Positions 16,472 to 25,278 of a stretch of DNA of 64,000 nucleotides are shown piece by piece (positions within the stretch are counted from its first letter, which is position 1; each line of letters opens with the position of its first letter). The DNA comes from DATAGF01 sp963819845. Lineage in GTDB: Bacteria; Actinomycetota; Thermoleophilia; Miltoncostaeales; Miltoncostaeaceae. The notes below the pieces were generated by a model, which had not been told where the DNA came from, made no database searches, and saw only the letters and a list, made by a program, of their open reading frames with translations. The position numbers and the translations under genes were made by a program. The stretch lies in the NCBI GenBank assembly GCA_963819845.1, contig CAWFXQ010000013.1, forward strand, positions 496,001 to 560,000, in the 5' to 3' direction.

Positions 16472-17085
16472 GGCCCCTCCCCCGGGGCGCCGAGGTAGCC
16501 CGCCACGGCCGACCGCACGCGGGCCCGCGCCCGGTGCAGGCGCACCCGCTGGTTGGCCTCGCTGATGCCCAGGGCGGCGACCACCTCGCCCGAGGTCCAG
16601 CCGGCGACGTCTCGCAGGGTCATCACCTCGCGCAGGCGCGGGGGCAGGTCGGCGATGGCGTCGCGCACCACGTCCACGCACTCGCGGCCCAGCACCCGCT
16701 CCTCGGGGAGGGTGTCCCAGGCGTCGTTGGGCCGGGCCCAGATGCGCGGCCAGCGCGGGTCGTCGGCCGGCGTGAACGGGTCGGCCTCGGGCCCCTCCTG
16801 CTCTCCGGGCGGGTCGGACAGGGCCGAGAAGGGCACGCTCCGGCCCTCGCGCTCGCCGCGCCGGCGGGCGCAGTTGACGAGGATGGTGAAGATCCAGGTG
16901 CGCAGGCTCGAGCGGCCCTCGAAGCCGTCGAGGCCGCGCAGCACACCGATCCACGCGTCCTGCACCACCTCCTCGGCCACTGCGCGGCTCGGCACGTAGA
17001 GCATGGCGACGCTCGTCATCGCCGCCGAGTACCGGCGCAGGAGGTCCGCGAACGCGGCCTCGTCCCCGTCCCGCAGCGCGTCCAC
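16468..17085 (-). CDS. ECF RNA polymerase sigma factor
   Basis: About 205 residues. Region 2: AAFADLLRRYSAAMTSVAML, AEEVVQDAWIGVLRGLDGFE and LRTWIFTILVNCARRRG. Region 4: LPPRLREVMTLRDVAGWTS and VVAALGISEANQRVRLHRAR. A 60-residue acidic linker joins them. GTG 17085 gives a plausible N-terminus, though the frame stays open upstream with coding-like residues (EVRLV), so the true start could be a little further 5'. It heads a three-gene operon with its zinc anti-sigma and an unknown protein, and is divergent from another ECF gene. Confidence 0.87.
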   Translation of the reverse strand: MDALRDGDEAAFADLLRRYSAAMTSVAMLYVPSRAVAEEVVQDAWIGVLRGLDGFEGRSSLRTWIFTILVNCARRRGEREGRSVPFSALSDPPGEQEGPEADPFTPADDPRWPRIWARPNDAWDTLPEERVLGRECVDVVRDAIADLPPRLREVMTLRDVAGWTSGEVVAALGISEANQRVRLHRARARVRSAVAGYLGAPGEGP

Positions 17086-17183
17086 CAGCCGGACCTCGTC
17101 CGGGTGCGCTGATGCCTGCTCGCGGCGACGCTCGGCGACCCGCTCCGTTCCGGTCCTCCTCCGAGGGGCGGACTGACCATATT

Positions 17184-17194
17184 CCTCTCAGAGG
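17184..17194. repeat. Small dyad CCTCT-C-AGAGG between divergent sigma genes
   Basis: An 11-bp perfect dyad in the 143-bp gap between the two divergent ECF sigma genes, beside the sequence CATATT. It could be an operator for either gene, but it is short. Confidence 0.3.
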
Positions 17195-17228
17195 CGCCGT
17201 GGCGCGCCCGCGTTACAGCCAACCGCGA

Positions 17229-17846
17229 ATGTCACGCATCCGGGCCCTCGCGGATCAACGGGGGTGGATGCCCTCCACGACACCAGCCCTGGTCGGGCCC
17301 TCGGACGCGGCGCTGGTCGCGCGCGTCGCGGGCGGCGACGCGGACGCCTTCGCCGCGCTCTACGACCGCCACTCGCGCGCGGTGCACACCTACGCCCTGG
17401 CCCGCACCGGCCGCGTCGCCGAGGCCGAGGAGGTGTGCCAGGACGCGTTCCTCGCCCTCTGGCGCCACGCGGAGCGCTTCGACCCCCGCCGGGGCGGGGT
17501 CCGGGCCTGGCTCGTCGGCATCGCGCGCCACCTGGCCATCGACCGGCTGCGGGCCCAGACGCGCCGCGGCCGGGCCGAGGGCGCCGCCCGGGAGGTCGCG
17601 GCGCGGGAGCCCGCCGACGATTCGGTGGCGCGAATCGGGATGGCGCGCGCGGAGGCGGCCCGCGTCCGCCGGGCGCTCGACGGGTTGCCCTCGGAGCAGC
17701 GGGACGCGCTGCTGCTGGTGCACGCCGGCGGGCTGTCGCACGGGGAGGTCGCCGACGTCTGCGGGCTCCCCCTCGGGACCGTCAAGGGCCGGCTGCGGCT
17801 CGGCCTCGCCCGCCTCCGCGACGCCGTCGGGGAGGACGCGGCCTGA
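17229..17846 (+). CDS. ECF RNA polymerase sigma factor
   Basis: A 205-residue sigma factor. Region 2: AFAALYDRHSRAVHTYALAR, AEEVCQDAFLALWRHAERFD and VRAWLVGIARHLAIDRLRA. Region 4: LPSEQRDALLLVHAGGLSH and VADVCGLPLGTVKGRLRLGL. Start ATG 17229 is the conservative choice; ATG 17268 (MPSTTPALVG) is also possible. No anti-sigma gene follows, so it either has a distant partner or is controlled at transcription. It is divergent from the other ECF operon. Confidence 0.85.
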   Translation: MSRIRALADQRGWMPSTTPALVGPSDAALVARVAGGDADAFAALYDRHSRAVHTYALARTGRVAEAEEVCQDAFLALWRHAERFDPRRGGVRAWLVGIARHLAIDRLRAQTRRGRAEGAAREVAAREPADDSVARIGMARAEAARVRRALDGLPSEQRDALLLVHAGGLSHGEVADVCGLPLGTVKGRLRLGLARLRDAVGEDAA

Positions 17847-18007
17847 GGAGCCGACCGGCGGTAACCGCAACGACGTCACCCGGCTTCTCCCGCTCTTCGA
17901 CGTCATTGCCCACGAGCGTCAGCCAGGGCCTCGACATCTTGACTGTTGTCGGCCGCGTAGGCCTGCAGCAGGAGGTCTCGGTGGTCGGGGCACGTCCCCC
18001 GTTGCCG

Positions 18008-18703
18008 TCACAGCCCGAGGATCAAGTCGCGCACGGCGACCGGCTGAGACAGGAACGGGTGGTGCCCGGCGTCGAACTCCACGACGTTGCCTGCCCTTCC
18101 AGCGAAGTCGCGTTGGCGCTGGGCGGGAGTACCTCGGTCCTGAGCGCAGACGACGTACGTCGAGGGCACGTGCTGCCAGGCCGCTGACTGCACCGGCTCC
18201 TCGATCACTTTGAGGCTCTGCCAGGCCGTCCTATCAACGGCCTCTCGTCGGATCTCCGGATCGCAGTCCTGCAGGAACGTCTCGGCGAGGGTATCTGGGC
18301 GGACGGTGAACGTGCCGTGCTCGGGGTCGATGTCGAGGAACGGGGCGGGCTCCTCGTCGCCGAACGAGGCGAGGCTCTCCCCGACCACGGGCAGATAGCT
18401 GGATACGAGCAGCAGGTGACGGACGGTCTCCACGCCCGCAGCAGCCTCCGCGGTCACGATGCCCCCGTAGCTGTGAGCGACCATGAGGGTCGGCTCGTCG
18501 CTCGCGGCCAGCACCTGCCGGACCGCGGCGACGTCGTCGGCCAGCCCGGGCCCTTCCGCACCCGGTGGCGCACCTGTCTCGCCGCAGCTCGGCAGGGCAG
18601 GCGCCTCGCTCGCGATCCCTCGTTCGGCGAGAAGCTCGCCGGTGCGGCGCCACCACCACGCTCCGTCCTTCACGCACGCCCCGTGCACGAACACGACCCT
18701 CAT
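18008..18703 (-). CDS. Alpha/beta hydrolase
   Basis: A 231-residue single-domain hydrolase. The oxyanion motif VVFVHGACVKDGAWW is at the N-terminus, the nucleophile elbow is VAHSYGG (Ser near residue 84), and the terminal GHHPFLSQP supplies the catalytic His. It resembles esterase/signal-hydrolase proteins of the MhpC/AB_hydrolase type; the substrate is unknown. ATG 18703 follows GAGGAGG with good spacing. Base composition here is less GC-extreme than neighbouring genes, and a transposase remnant lies about 80 bp away, so horizontal acquisition is plausible. Confidence 0.82.
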   Translation of the reverse strand: MRVVFVHGACVKDGAWWWRRTGELLAERGIASEAPALPSCGETGAPPGAEGPGLADDVAAVRQVLAASDEPTLMVAHSYGGIVTAEAAAGVETVRHLLLVSSYLPVVGESLASFGDEEPAPFLDIDPEHGTFTVRPDTLAETFLQDCDPEIRREAVDRTAWQSLKVIEEPVQSAAWQHVPSTYVVCAQDRGTPAQRQRDFAGRAGNVVEFDAGHHPFLSQPVAVRDLILGL

Positions 18704-18785
18704 CACGACCTCCTCGACCGGCCTGACATCTCGTGGAAGGTCGTTTCGTGAGCTACGGACGCTCACGTGACTCCGACGCGGCGCC

Positions 18786-18911
18786 GAGCATGACTCGGGC
18801 CTCGGCACGCTGCGCTGGGTCGTCGAGCGGACCTTCGCCTGGCTGCACTTCCTCCGCCGTCTGCGGCGGCGCTGGGAACAAGTGGCGCCCGTCCACGTGA
18901 AGGGGTTGTGA
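18786..18911 (+). pseudogene. IS5-family transposase remnant (C-terminal fragment)
   Basis: A 41-codon reading frame ending in TGA encodes LRWVVERTFAWLHFLRRLRR and then RWEQVAPVHVKG. This is the characteristic C-terminal signature of IS5/IS427-type DDE transposases (RWVVERTFAWL followed by RRLR-RWE), with the third catalytic Glu in VVERTF. Nothing upstream encodes the rest and no terminal repeats were found, so it is a dead fragment. Confidence 0.75.
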
Positions 18912-18926
18912 GCCAGCTTCTCAGGG

Positions 18927-19319
18927 CTACGCGAGCAGGACGACGCGCAGAAGGCCGCCCTCGCCCTCGGGGGCCGCGACGACCCCTACGAGCTGGGGCA
19001 GGTCGTGGCGCAGCTGCATGACGTCGCCGTCCTCCAGGACGCCGCCCGCGAGCACGTAGGTGCCGAGCTCCTTCAGCAGCCGCACGCCGGACTCGATGAA
19101 GGCGGTCGGGAGGTTCACCAGCGACAGCTCGGGGTGGCCGGCGTACACCGCCAGCCCCAGCGTCTCGAGCTGGGCGCCCCGGGCCGCCGCGCCCTGGGTG
19201 AGCCAGGGCCGCGCGGCGAGCTCGGCCATGGGCGGCCGGTCGTCGCCGCTGCCGACGCCCTGCAGCTCGGCGTGGCCCGCGGCCGCCGGGTCGCTCGGCG
19301 CGAGCACCACCACCTGCAC
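18927..19319 (-). CDS. Hypothetical protein, possibly DUF4261-like
   Basis: A 130-residue protein (VQVVVLAPSDPAAAGHAE, AELAARPWLTQGAAARGAQL, AVYAGHPELSLVNLPTAFIE, GVRLLKELGTYVLAGGVL). The HPELSLVNLP stretch followed by a helix resembles a C-terminal domain found in several uncharacterised proteins, but I am not certain. The GTG at 19319 is the canonical start; an in-frame CTG at 19352, six nt after GAGGAGGG, would add 11 residues and begins right after the preceding stop. It is the last gene of the long aroC-nusB run. Confidence 0.55.
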   Translation of the reverse strand: MQVVVLAPSDPAAAGHAELQGVGSGDDRPPMAELAARPWLTQGAAARGAQLETLGLAVYAGHPELSLVNLPTAFIESGVRLLKELGTYVLAGGVLEDGDVMQLRHDLPQLVGVVAAPEGEGGLLRVVLLA

Positions 19320-19353
19320 CCGTGGGTCGAGCGGCTCGTCCGCGCGGGCCAGA

Positions 19354-19536
19354 TCAGCCCTCCTCCCCGCGGACGAGGCGCGCCACCCCGTCGGTGATCC
19401 GCGCAGACAGCTCCAGGGCCTCCTCGGCCAGCGCCCGCAGCTCCTCGGCCGGGACGCCGTCGTCGCGCAGGCGCCGGGCGACGTCCTCGAGGCGCGCCGC
19501 GTCGGCGGCCAGCCGCTCGGCCCCGCCCCCGCTCAC
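19354..19536 (-). CDS. Small helical protein, possibly XseB-like
   Basis: A 60-residue two-helix protein (ARLEDVARRLRDDGVPAEEL, RALAEEALELSARITDGVAR). Its pattern of a helix, a short D/G/P turn and a second helix resembles the exonuclease VII small subunit, which also often lies near nusB-type housekeeping genes; no XseA is visible here, so the match is weak. The GTG at 19536 overlaps the nusB stop (GTGA). Confidence 0.55.
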   Translation of the reverse strand: MSGGGAERLAADAARLEDVARRLRDDGVPAEELRALAEEALELSARITDGVARLVRGEEG

Positions 19537-19955
19537 CCGGCCACCCCCGCCGCCTCGGAGGCGATGCGCCCCAGGATGCCGTTCACGAAGCCCGGCGCCT
19601 CGGGCTGGCAGTAGCGCTTGGCCAGGTCGACGGCCTCGTTGATCGACACGGCCGCCGGGATGTCGGGCCAGTCGAGGATCTCGTGGACGGCGACGCGCAG
19701 GATGTTGCGCTCGAGCGGCGCCAGCCGCTCGGCGGTCCAACCCTCGGCCGCGCCCGTGATGAGCGCGTCCAGGCTGTCCGGATCGGCGCTCACCCCCTCC
19801 ACGAGCGCCCGGGCGAAGAGGTCGAGGGGGTCCCCGTCGCGCGCGGCGTTCTCCTCGAGCTCCTCCAGCGGGAGGGCGGTCACGTCGTGCTGGTAGAGCA
19901 GGATCACCGCCTGGCGCCTGGCCGCCCGCCGCCCGCCCTCGGGCTCCACGGCCAT
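19533..19955 (-). CDS. nusB: Transcription antitermination factor NusB
   Basis: A 140-residue all-helical protein that binds boxA RNA with NusE (S10) during rRNA antitermination. RRAARRQAVILLYQHDV opens the first helix; LERNILRVAVHEILDWPDIP, AVSINEAVDLAKRYC and PGFVNGILGRIA are the characteristic C-terminal NusB helices. Length is typical. The ATG at 19955 overlaps the stop of a 19-residue mini-ORF (TGATG) that itself starts on the accC stop, so nusB translation is probably relayed from accC. Confidence 0.93.
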   Translation of the reverse strand: MAVEPEGGRRAARRQAVILLYQHDVTALPLEELEENAARDGDPLDLFARALVEGVSADPDSLDALITGAAEGWTAERLAPLERNILRVAVHEILDWPDIPAAVSINEAVDLAKRYCQPEAPGFVNGILGRIASEAAGVAG

Positions 19956-20010
19956 CAACCCTCCCCGGCCTCGCCGCATCTCGGCGGCCGGCGGTCCTCG
20001 TCGGGGCGGC

Positions 20011-20014
<4 letters not shown>
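19955..20014 (-). CDS. Possible 19-residue relay ORF between accC and nusB
   Basis: MSRPDEDRRPPRCGEAGEG starts with an ATG overlapping the accC stop (ATGA) and ends with a TGA overlapping the nusB ATG (TGATG). A 20-codon frame locked to both neighbours looks like a translational relay or coupling peptide. It has no homology that I recognise and could be fortuitous. Confidence 0.4.
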
Positions 20015-21378
<1,364 letters not shown>

Positions 21379-21382
21379 CGCG

Positions 21383-23158
21383 TCACGGCTCGAGGAGGAA
21401 GAGGAGCTGCCCGAACTCGGCCGGGGCGGCGTCCTCGAGCGCGATCGTGCGCACCACCCCGCCCTCCTCGACGACGATCTCGTTGAAGAGCTTCATCGCC
21501 TCGATCAGGCAGAGGGTGTCGCCCGGCTCCACGCGCTGGCCGACCTCGACGAAGGACGGCTGGTCGGGCGCGGGGCGGCGGTAGAAGGTGCCGACCATCG
21601 GGCTGGTGACGCGCACCAGGCCCTCGTCCTCGTCCGCCGCGTCGCCGCCGCCGGACCCGGCCGCGGTCGAGCCGGCCTCGACGGGGACCGCGACCGCCCG
21701 GCGCACCGTCACCCGCGCCCCCGACACCTCGACGCTGACCTCGGCCTCGTCCGAGGCCTCCACGACGTCGACCAGGGTCTCGAGCAGGTCGCGGTCGATC
21801 GCCGGCTGGCCGGGGCGGTTGGCCGCCTCCGCGCCGAGCGACCGGCGCCGCGCGACCACCTGGTCGGTGGTCTCGGCGAACATCGCCCACAGCACCAGGT
21901 CCTCCTCGCTGAGCCCGTGCGGGGCCTCCTCGGCCACGGCGGCGAGGTCGCGATGAGGGGCGGCGCCCGGGTCGGCGGCGCGGGCGGCCTCCAGCGCCTC
22001 GGGCGCCACCGGCCCCCGCAGGCGCCCCGCGCGGCCCAGGGCGACCTGGGCGACCTCGGGCTCGATCTCGCCCCAGCGGCGCCCGTCGATGACGTGGCGC
22101 GCCGCCTGGGCGAGGATCGCGCTGCCGAGCGGGTACGCCAGGGTCGCGGCGCCGATGTCGCGGGCGACGGCCGCCGACTCGTTGGCGACGGCGACCAGGC
22201 TGCGCGAGAGCCCCAGGCGGCCGAGGCGCGAGATGAGCCCAGACTCCAGCGCCGGGGGCACCGCCACGGCCGGGCCGAAGACGGCCGCGGCGGCCTGGCG
22301 CAGGCGGTCGGCCGGCAGCATCGGCCCGACCACCCGCGCGGCCCGGTCGAGCGCCGACGGGGCGCAGTCGAAGGCCCGCCCGCCGCCCACCAGGGCCGCC
22401 CGAAGCGTCTCGGCCGACGGGCGGGCCGAGACCAGCGCCACCGGGCCGGCCGAGGCCTGGACGGCCGCCGCGCCGGCCCCGACCGCGGCCGTCGCCGACA
22501 GCGGCGAGAGCCCGCCGGGGGCCTGCACCTGCACCTCGACCGGCAGGCCGGTGGCCCGCCCGACCTGCTCCACCAGGCTCGCCAGCAGCGCCGGCGAGAG
22601 GTGGCCCGCGCCGTCGGAGACGCAGATCGAGGCCGTCCCCGGGAGGGCGGCCAGCGCCTGCGCCTCCTCGAGCCAGCGCGGGTCGCCGGGCTCGGGCGCC
22701 GGCCCGACGATCAGCGTCGGGACGAACTCGACCTTGGCCTCGGCGCAGGCCCGGGCGACGGGGGCGTGCGCCTCGGGGTCGTTGAGCGGGTCGGTGGCCC
22801 GGATGCGGCGCGCGCCGCTGTCGGAGGCGCAGAGCACGAAGCGCCGCACCACGTCCGGCGCGAGGGGGCGGTCGCCCCAGAGGTTGCGGGCGCCCACCAC
22901 GACCCCGACGGGCGTGCTGCCCGCCTCGCGAAGCACCGCCCGAAGGCGGTCCCAGGGGCTCTCCGACCGCGCCTCCAGGGCCGCGCGGGCGCAGCGCGCG
23001 TCGAGCACCTCGAGCACCCGCGCGCCCACCTCCGACAGCGCCGACGCGGCGACCGCCAGGTCGTCGGTCCCCACGGCCGTGCCCCACGGGAAGGGGGCGA
23101 GGTCACGGAGCGTCGCGTCGACGTAGCCGACGTGGTCGGGCTGGGGCGTCACGGGCAT
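21383..23158 (-). CDS. Degenerate carboxyltransferase domain fused to biotin carboxyl carrier protein
   Basis: A 591-residue fusion. Residues about 10-440 follow the layout of the oxaloacetate-decarboxylase/pyruvate-carboxylase carboxyltransferase: DATLRD for DTTLRD, NLWGDRPLAPDVVRRFV, IRATDPLND for FRIFDALND. The catalytic sites are lost: the carbamylated Lys of KDMAG is replaced in CVSDGAG (180-185), and the metal-binding HTH is VQVQ (209-212). A 70-residue linker leads to a BCCP domain with LVRVTSPMVGTFYRRPAP and EAMKLFNE (biotinylated Lys556). It lies directly upstream of accC, so it is the likely biotin carrier of acetyl-CoA carboxylase with a structural pseudoenzyme domain. The CT activity presumably lies elsewhere. 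Confidence 0.85.
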   Translation of the reverse strand: MPVTPQPDHVGYVDATLRDLAPFPWGTAVGTDDLAVAASALSEVGARVLEVLDARCARAALEARSESPWDRLRAVLREAGSTPVGVVVGARNLWGDRPLAPDVVRRFVLCASDSGARRIRATDPLNDPEAHAPVARACAEAKVEFVPTLIVGPAPEPGDPRWLEEAQALAALPGTASICVSDGAGHLSPALLASLVEQVGRATGLPVEVQVQAPGGLSPLSATAAVGAGAAAVQASAGPVALVSARPSAETLRAALVGGGRAFDCAPSALDRAARVVGPMLPADRLRQAAAAVFGPAVAVPPALESGLISRLGRLGLSRSLVAVANESAAVARDIGAATLAYPLGSAILAQAARHVIDGRRWGEIEPEVAQVALGRAGRLRGPVAPEALEAARAADPGAAPHRDLAAVAEEAPHGLSEEDLVLWAMFAETTDQVVARRRSLGAEAANRPGQPAIDRDLLETLVDVVEASDEAEVSVEVSGARVTVRRAVAVPVEAGSTAAGSGGGDAADEDEGLVRVTSPMVGTFYRRPAPDQPSFVEVGQRVEPGDTLCLIEAMKLFNEIVVEEGGVVRTIALEDAAPAEFGQLLFLLEP

Positions 23159-23196
23159 CCCTCTTCCATGGACCGGGCCAGGCTATCCGGCGCGGC

Positions 23197-23751
23197 TCAG
23201 GCGCGGGCGGTGTACTCGCGCGTGCGGGTGTCGATCCGCAGCCGGTCGCCCTCGTTCACGAACAGCGGCACGTCAACCGTCGCGCCGGTCTCCAGCTCGG
23301 CCGGCTTGGTGACGTTCGAGACCGTGTCGCCCTTCACGCCGGGGTCGGTGCGGACCACCGCGAGCTCGACGAAGGTCGGCAGGTCGATGCGGATCGGCGC
23401 CTCGCGCACGAACAGCGCCTGCACGTCCGTGTTCGGCGCCAGCAGGTCGTCGTTGTCAACGCCGGCGGCCGGCACCGAGATCTGCTCGTAGGTCGAGTTG
23501 TCCATCAGGTGCAGCTCGTCGCCGTCGCGGTAGAGGAACTGCATCGTCCGGGTCTCGGTGGTGACGCGCTCCACCTTCTCGCCCGCGCGGAACGTGCGGT
23601 CCACCACCGCGCCCGACGCGAGGCTCTTGAGCTTGGTGCGCACGAAGGCGCCGCCCTTGCCCGGCTTGACGTGCTGGAACTGCACGACGCTGACCAGCTC
23701 GCCGTCGATGTCGAGCACGTAGCCGTTCTTCAGCTCGTTCGTCGAGATCAC
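23197..23751 (-). CDS. efp: Elongation factor P
   Basis: A 184-residue tRNA-mimicking factor that relieves ribosome stalling at proline runs. Domain I has ISTNELKNGYVLDIDGE and VQFQHVKPGKGGAFVRTKLK, where the loop Lys near residue 34 is the modified or unmodified tip; domain II has HLMDNSTYEQI; domain III ends in DTRTREYTAR. Length is typical. It starts at GTG 23751 about 9 nt after GGAGGG, 16 nt downstream of pepQ, the usual pepQ-efp pairing. Confidence 0.96.
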   Translation of the reverse strand: MISTNELKNGYVLDIDGELVSVVQFQHVKPGKGGAFVRTKLKSLASGAVVDRTFRAGEKVERVTTETRTMQFLYRDGDELHLMDNSTYEQISVPAAGVDNDDLLAPNTDVQALFVREAPIRIDLPTFVELAVVRTDPGVKGDTVSNVTKPAELETGATVDVPLFVNEGDRLRIDTRTREYTARA

Positions 23752-23767
23752 CCCGCCCCGCCCTCCT

Positions 23768-24847
23768 TCACTCCACGATCATCAGATGCTTCGGCGCGGC
23801 CGAGAGCACGTCGCACCCCTCGTCCCCCAGCACGACCAGGTCCTCGATCCGGACTCCGCCCTCGCCCTCGAGGTAGATCCCGGGCTCGATCGTCACCGCC
23901 ATCCGGGCGCTCAGGGCGTCGGAGCTCTCCGGCCGCACGCCGGGCGCCTCGTGGATCTTCAACCCCACGCCGTGGCCCAGGCCGTGCCCGAAGGCGTCAG
24001 CGTACCCGGCGTCCGCGATGACCGCCCGGGCCACCGCGTCCAGCTCGGCCGCGCCCATGCCTCCACGCGCCGCCGCCACCGCCGCCTCCTGGGCGCGCAG
24101 GCAGACGTCGTAGATCTCCGCGAGCCGGTCCGGCAGCGGCCCCGTCGCCACGGTGCGGGTCATGTCGGAGCAGTAGCCGTCAACCACCGCCCCGAGGTCG
24201 ATCACGACGAGGGTGTCCCGGGGGATCGGCGCGTTCCCGGGGACGGCGTGCGGCCGGGCGCCGCGCGGCCCCGCGGCCACGATGATCTCGAAGCTCGGGG
24301 TCTCCGCGCCCTCCTCCAGCATGGCGCGGTGCAGGTCGAAGGCCACCTCGCGCTCCGTGCGCCCGACGATGCCCCGCCCGAGCACGGCCGCGAGCGCCCG
24401 GTCGACGACCGCCGCCGCCTCGCGCATCGCGGCGACCTCGTCGGGGTCCTTCAGCGCCCGCAGGGCCTCCACGACGCCGGTCGTCGGCTCGAGCTCCACC
24501 CCCTCCAGCACCGCCGCCAGGCGGGCGTGCCGCGCCAGGGTGAGGCTCTCGGCCTCCACGCCCACCGGGCCGTCGCCCGCGACCGCGGGGAGGGCCGCCG
24601 CGACGTCGCCGAGCAGGTCGCGCCGGCCGATGACCACGCCGGCCGCGCGCGCCTGCTCGCGCGCCGCCACGGCGTAGCGCGAGTCGGTCACCAGGGTGCG
24701 GCCGCGCGGGCCGATCAGGGCGATGCCGTTCGAGCCCACGTACCCCGTGAGGTAGCGCACGTTGGCGAGGTCGGTGACGACGAGCGCCCCGAGCCCGCGC
24801 TCGGCGAGCCCCTCCAGCAGCGCGTCCTGGCGGGCCGGCTCCCTCAC
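23768..24847 (-). CDS. pepQ: M24-family Xaa-Pro aminopeptidase/dipeptidase
   Basis: A 359-residue pita-bread metallopeptidase cleaving peptides next to proline. Metal ligands are seen in order: Asp in VVIDLGAVV, Asp in CSDMTRTV, His in GHGLGHGVGLKIHE, Glu in VTIEPGIYLE and Glu in VRIEDLVV. A creatinase-like N-terminal domain covers residues 1-125. GTG 24847 overlaps the aroQ stop (GTGA). Placement between aroQ and efp is common in Gram-positive bacteria. PepP versus PepQ specificity is not decided by the sequence. Confidence 0.93.
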   Translation of the reverse strand: MREPARQDALLEGLAERGLGALVVTDLANVRYLTGYVGSNGIALIGPRGRTLVTDSRYAVAAREQARAAGVVIGRRDLLGDVAAALPAVAGDGPVGVEAESLTLARHARLAAVLEGVELEPTTGVVEALRALKDPDEVAAMREAAAVVDRALAAVLGRGIVGRTEREVAFDLHRAMLEEGAETPSFEIIVAAGPRGARPHAVPGNAPIPRDTLVVIDLGAVVDGYCSDMTRTVATGPLPDRLAEIYDVCLRAQEAAVAAARGGMGAAELDAVARAVIADAGYADAFGHGLGHGVGLKIHEAPGVRPESSDALSARMAVTIEPGIYLEGEGGVRIEDLVVLGDEGCDVLSAAPKHLMIVE

Positions 24848-25278
24848 CCGATCAGCTCACCCAGCCGGTCGAGGGCGTCGCGGTAGCCCTCGGGCCCGCG
24901 GCCCCAGATCGCGGCCGCGGCGATGTCGCGCACCACCGAGACGCGCCGGTGGGGCTCGCGCGCCTCGACGTCGCTGAGGTGCACCTCCACGAACGGGGCG
25001 CCGAGCAGCTCGAGCGCGTCGCGGATCGACCACTGGTAGTGGGTCCAGGCGCCCGGGTTCACGACCGCGCCGTCCACGGCCCCGGCCAGCCCGTGCAGGT
25101 GCTCGAGGAAGGCTCCCTCGTGGTTGGTCTGGAAGGGGGCGACGCTCATGCCGCGCTCGGCGCCCCACGCCCGCACCCGGTCTTCGAGCTCGCGCAGGGT
25201 CAGGGTGCCGTAGTGCTCCGACGGCCGGCGGCCGAGCATGTTCAGGTTCGGGCCGTGGAGCAGCGCGATCCTCAGCAT
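24844..25278 (-). CDS. aroQ: Type II 3-dehydroquinate dehydratase
   Basis: A 144-residue shikimate-pathway enzyme. LLHGPNLNMLGRRPSEHYG contains the binding-loop Asn, Arg and active-site Tyr; PFQTNHEGAFLEHLHGL, NPGAWTHYQWSIRDAL and VEVHLSDVEAREPHRRVS complete the family motifs, with the catalytic His in HLSDV. Length is typical. ATG 25278 overlaps the aroB stop by one base (TGATG). Confidence 0.96.
   Translation of the reverse strand: MLRIALLHGPNLNMLGRRPSEHYGTLTLRELEDRVRAWGAERGMSVAPFQTNHEGAFLEHLHGLAGAVDGAVVNPGAWTHYQWSIRDALELLGAPFVEVHLSDVEAREPHRRVSVVRDIAAAAIWGRGPEGYRDALDRLGELIG

Noticed and set aside
17913..18007. A minus-strand frame ending HRDLLLQAYAADNSQDVEALADARGQ after the hydrolase stop.
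   Set aside because: It has no start codon or ribosome site and no recognised family; it may be chance or the tail of something lost.
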